Below, one piece after another: positions 33,841 to 36,508 of a stretch of DNA of 36,508 nt. Position 1 is the first letter of the stretch. Each line of letters starts with the position of its first letter. Where the stretch lies: positions 1 to 36,508 of the forward strand of contig NZ_CADCSU010000110.1 in assembly GCF_902804475.1 (NCBI RefSeq), read 5' to 3'. The notes beneath the pieces are model-generated. The model did no database searches. It had not been told where the DNA came from and saw nothing but the letters and a program-made list of their open reading frames with translations. This stretch comes from Flavobacterium bizetiae (GTDB taxonomy: Bacteria; Bacteroidota; Bacteroidia; Flavobacteriales; Flavobacteriaceae). Position numbers and translations under genes: made by a program.

Positions 33841-36354
33841 TTACAACCAAGCTTTTGGCGCTTTTTGATCTCGTAACGGAACAAAAACAACATTATCATC
33901 TTTCTCTTCTGAGTTTACAAAATGGTTGAAGCGTTTTAATAATCTTGGTTTTTCTAATACTTGTTTCCATTCGCATTCAAAAGTATTTACTAAGGTTTGC
34001 ATTTCGGCTTCAAGGGTTTCGCAGATTCCCAGACTGTCTTCGATTATGACTTCTTTTAAATAATTTAAACCTCCGTCTAGTTTTTCTAACCAGGTTGCAG
34101 TTCGAATTAGCGGACCAGCGGTACGGATGTAATACATTAAGAAACGATCCAGATATTTGATAACGGTTTCTTTGTCGATTTTTTCGGCTAATAAAACGGC
34201 GTGTTTTGGGTTTGCACCACCATTTCCGGCGATATATAAATTCCATCCACCTTCGACGGCGATTAATCCGAAATCTTTTCCACGGGCTTCGGCACATTCA
34301 CGAATACAAGCCGAAACGCCGCCTTTAAGTTTATGCGGAGAACGAATTCCTTTGTATCTATTTTCTAGTTCAATGGCAAATCCGGCGCTATCATCCATTC
34401 CGTAACGACACCACGCATTTCCTACGCAGCTTTTTACGGCACGAAGCGATTTTCCGTAAGCGTGACCGCTTTCGAAACCATTATCGATTAGGATTTTCCA
34501 GATTTTTGGTAAATCACTTAAATGAGCCCCAAATAAATCTACACGTTGTGCCCCCGTAATTTTAGTGTACAAATCGAATTGTTTGGCTACTTCGCCAATA
34601 ACGATTAATTTTTCGGCAGTAATTTCTCCTCCGGCAACTCTTGGTACTACAGAATAGGTTCCGTTACGTTGAATATTAGCTAAAAATCGATCGTTTGTAT
34701 CTTGCGTAGTAACATGTTTATTGGCGGTATCGTTATAAATACTAGAGAAAATAGAAGCTACAACAGGTTTGCAAACTTCGCAACCGTCGCCTTTGCCATG
34801 ATGATCGATAACTTCATAAAAGTTCTCGTATTTGTTTATTTTGACTAAGTCATATAATTCCTGACGATTATAACTAAAATGCTCGCAAATCACCTCTTTT
34901 ACTTCTTTACCGAGTGATTTTTGAGTCGCTTTTACCAAATCAGAAACCATTGGTTTACAGCCTCCACATCCAGAAGTAGCTTTGGTATGTTTAACCACAT
35001 CAGAGAAATTAGAACAGGTTTCGTCCAGAAGAGAACAGCATATAGCACCTTTGGTTACATTTTCGCAAGAACAAATTACTGCTGTATCGGGCAAATCAAG
35101 AACGCTTCCTAAGCTTGAACCTTCAGAACCATCTCTTGAACCTAAGATTAAATCTTCAGGATTTTTTGGCAATGCCATAGCATTACTAAAAATCTGAAAA
35201 AGAGAATTATAATCGCTTGAATCTCCCACTAAAATTCCACCCAATAAGGTTTTAGAATCTTTGGTCACGTTGATTCTTTTGTAAATTCCGCTTAATTTAT
35301 TCTCGTATATAATAGCGGTAACATTTTCGTTTTCTACGAAAGGATCACCAAAACTTGCTACTTCAACGCCAATTAGTTTTAATTGTGTCGACATATCGAT
35401 GGTTTCTCTCATGGTTTTAGAACCCTTCAAAATTTGCTCAGCAGCAACATCAGCCATTTCGTAACCCGGAGCAACAAGTCCGTAGATATTTTGGTTGTAA
35501 AGTGCCACTTCACCAATAGCATAAATAGAAGGATCTGATGTCTGCATTTGATTGTTTACCACGACACCACCTCTTAAACCAACTTCAAGTCCTGAAACTC
35601 GCGCCAGTTCGTCGCGAGGTTTGATCCCGGCAGATATCACCAGCATGTCTACTTTTAGCAATTCGTCATCGGCAAACATCATTCCGGTTATGCATTCCTT
35701 TCCGTCGATATATTGCGTCGCTTTGTTAAGATGAATACCAATATTTAATTCTTCAATTTTAGATTGCAGCATATCGCTTGCGCCTTTGTCTAATTGTCTG
35801 GGCATTAAACGCGGAGCAAATTCTACCACATGCGGATTCAATCCTAAATCCCTAACGGCTTTTGCTGCTTCAAGACCTAATAATCCTCCGCCAAGAACGG
35901 CTGCTTCTGTAGCACCTTTTTGTTTTATTTTTTTGGCGTAAGCCATAATTGCATCAAGATCTTCGATAGTTCTGTACACAAAAACGCCTTCTTTTTCGAC
36001 TCCGTCAATTGGAGGAACAAAGGCTGAAGATCCTGTTGCCAGTACTAAGTAATCGTAAGTATGTGTTTTCTCTAAATGAGTATGTATCGTTTTTTCTTTA
36101 CGATTGATATCTGTAATTAATTCAGAAGTATTGAGTGTAATATTATTTTCTAAATACCATTCAGTTGTAGAAAGTGATAAATCGTCTGCAGTTTTTCCTC
36201 CAAAGTATTCACTTAAATGAACTCTGTCGTAGGCTCGTCTGGGTTCTTCTCCAAAAATGGTAATCTGATACTTTTCATGTCCTGATTTTGCAATGAATTT
36301 TTCGCAAAATTTATAACCAACCATGCCGTTTCCAACTACTATTACTTTTATCAT
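33841..36354 (-). CDS. nirB: NAD(P)H-dependent nitrite reductase large subunit NirB
   Basis: 837 residues, normal for NirB. FAD-binding (VVGNGMVGYKF) and NAD-binding (AVLGGGLLGLEAA, 152-164) motifs come first. The BFD [2Fe-2S] site is Cys428, 430, 463 and 466, and a second degenerate BFD-like repeat is at about 490-530. The sirohaem reductase half has Cys643, 649, 683 and 687 (C-x5-C, C-x3-C) for the [4Fe-4S]-sirohaem centre. It reduces nitrite to ammonium in the cytoplasm. CobA at 11117 starts the sirohaem it needs. Promoter of the TAmGT-N6-ACkTA class just upstream. Confidence 0.96.
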   Translation of the reverse strand: MIKVIVVGNGMVGYKFCEKFIAKSGHEKYQITIFGEEPRRAYDRVHLSEYFGGKTADDLSLSTTEWYLENNITLNTSELITDINRKEKTIHTHLEKTHTYDYLVLATGSSAFVPPIDGVEKEGVFVYRTIEDLDAIMAYAKKIKQKGATEAAVLGGGLLGLEAAKAVRDLGLNPHVVEFAPRLMPRQLDKGASDMLQSKIEELNIGIHLNKATQYIDGKECITGMMFADDELLKVDMLVISAGIKPRDELARVSGLEVGLRGGVVVNNQMQTSDPSIYAIGEVALYNQNIYGLVAPGYEMADVAAEQILKGSKTMRETIDMSTQLKLIGVEVASFGDPFVENENVTAIIYENKLSGIYKRINVTKDSKTLLGGILVGDSSDYNSLFQIFSNAMALPKNPEDLILGSRDGSEGSSLGSVLDLPDTAVICSCENVTKGAICCSLLDETCSNFSDVVKHTKATSGCGGCKPMVSDLVKATQKSLGKEVKEVICEHFSYNRQELYDLVKINKYENFYEVIDHHGKGDGCEVCKPVVASIFSSIYNDTANKHVTTQDTNDRFLANIQRNGTYSVVPRVAGGEITAEKLIVIGEVAKQFDLYTKITGAQRVDLFGAHLSDLPKIWKILIDNGFESGHAYGKSLRAVKSCVGNAWCRYGMDDSAGFAIELENRYKGIRSPHKLKGGVSACIRECAEARGKDFGLIAVEGGWNLYIAGNGGANPKHAVLLAEKIDKETVIKYLDRFLMYYIRTAGPLIRTATWLEKLDGGLNYLKEVIIEDSLGICETLEAEMQTLVNTFECEWKQVLEKPRLLKRFNHFVNSEEKDDNVVFVPLRDQKAPKAWL

Positions 36355-36380
36355 GATTTCTTTAATTAAGTATTACTACG

Positions 36381-36402
36381 CAAATATAAGTATTTATACT
36401 TA
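36381..36402 (-). promoter_or_regulatory. nirB promoter: perfect TAAGTAT-TT-ATACTTA operator and -7 box
   Basis: TAAGTATTTATACTTA (36387-36402) is a 16-bp site with perfectly inverse 7-bp arms. On the minus strand its end overlaps TATATTTG (36381-36388) by two bases, the same arrangement as at moeA. Confidence 0.7.
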
Positions 36403-36450
36403 TTTAAATACGTATGTATTTTAATTTTTTTTAATTGAAAGAAGTTGATT

Positions 36451-36484
36451 TACTACGTATTTTGTCGTAATCTTTTACGTAGTA
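36451..36484. promoter_or_regulatory. Distal TACTACGTA / TACGTAGTA inverted repeat upstream of nirB
   Basis: TACTACGTA (36451-36459) and TACGTAGTA (36476-36484) are exact inverses 16 bp apart. A further TACGTAT lies at about 36409. These may be upstream sites for the regulator that also acts at narK3 and narL. Confidence 0.5.
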
Positions 36485-36508
36485 TGGGCTTTGTGAGGAT
36501 TCAGGAAG

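Noticed and set aside
34010..34297. Arg-rich 95-residue frame inside nirB
   Set aside because: It is a shifted frame on the same strand within the sirohaem domain, which is intact in the nirB frame.

Overview
The window looks like a chromosomal nitrate-utilisation island from a Flavobacterium-like member of the Bacteroidota. Four things point there: AT-rich DNA, A-rich leaders instead of Shine-Dalgarno sites, Bacteroidota-type -7 boxes (TAnnTTTG), and protein families typical of that group. This is inferred from sequence alone. No tRNA, rRNA, CRISPR array, transposase or phage gene was seen.

Layout. (1) 257-8134, + strand: two NarK-type transporters, a multi-helix b-haem-like membrane protein, a molybdopterin oxidoreductase without an export signal, a four-cluster ferredoxin, a Tat-targeted Rieske protein and a small two-helix membrane protein. 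This reads as a quinol-linked nitrate reductase of unusual composition and is the best candidate here for an under-described system. (2) 8303-16031, + strand: molybdenum-cofactor genes (moeA, mobA, moaD, moeB, moaE, moaCB fusion, moaA) with cobA for sirohaem, a TauE/SafE permease and an LprI-like lipoprotein/secreted protein. (3) 16032-17396: repeats and a histone H1-like Lys/Ala-rich protein. (4) 17397-22436, - strand: a rubredoxin-tailed nitrite/sulfite-reductase-like protein and a large fusion of an assimilatory nitrate reductase to a NirB-like NAD(P)H/FAD/[2Fe-2S] module. Divergent from it is an FNR-type regulator with four candidate cluster cysteines. (5) 23405-25774: three unrelated housekeeping-like genes (hydrolase, methyltransferase, endonuclease/phosphatase family). 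(6) 25966-36354, - strand: an alginate-export-type porin, a third NarK, a NarL-like response regulator, a NarX-like kinase, DUF4202, NirD and NirB.

How it fits together. Nitrate enters through the porin and the NarK proteins. It is reduced either by the membrane-linked complex (energy conservation, nitrite export by the type II NarK) or by the NAD(P)H-dependent fusion enzyme, and nitrite then goes to ammonium through NirBD. Both reductases need the molybdenum cofactor made by region 2, and NirB needs the sirohaem started by CobA.

Two promoter classes can be read directly. An FNR-like palindrome (TGAT-N4-ATCA) lies exactly 20 bp upstream of an identical TAATTTTGCT -7 region at both the respiratory operon and the porin. 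A second palindrome, TAmGT-N6-ACkTA, overlaps the -7 box by 2 bp at moeA, the nasC-like fusion and nirB, with related sites at fnr, narK3 and narL. So the island seems to hold an oxygen-type regulon and a nitrate-type regulon, with a candidate regulator for each encoded inside it.

The intergenic gaps, especially among the minus-strand genes from 29.5 to 33.8 kb, are crowded with several families of short inverted-repeat elements.
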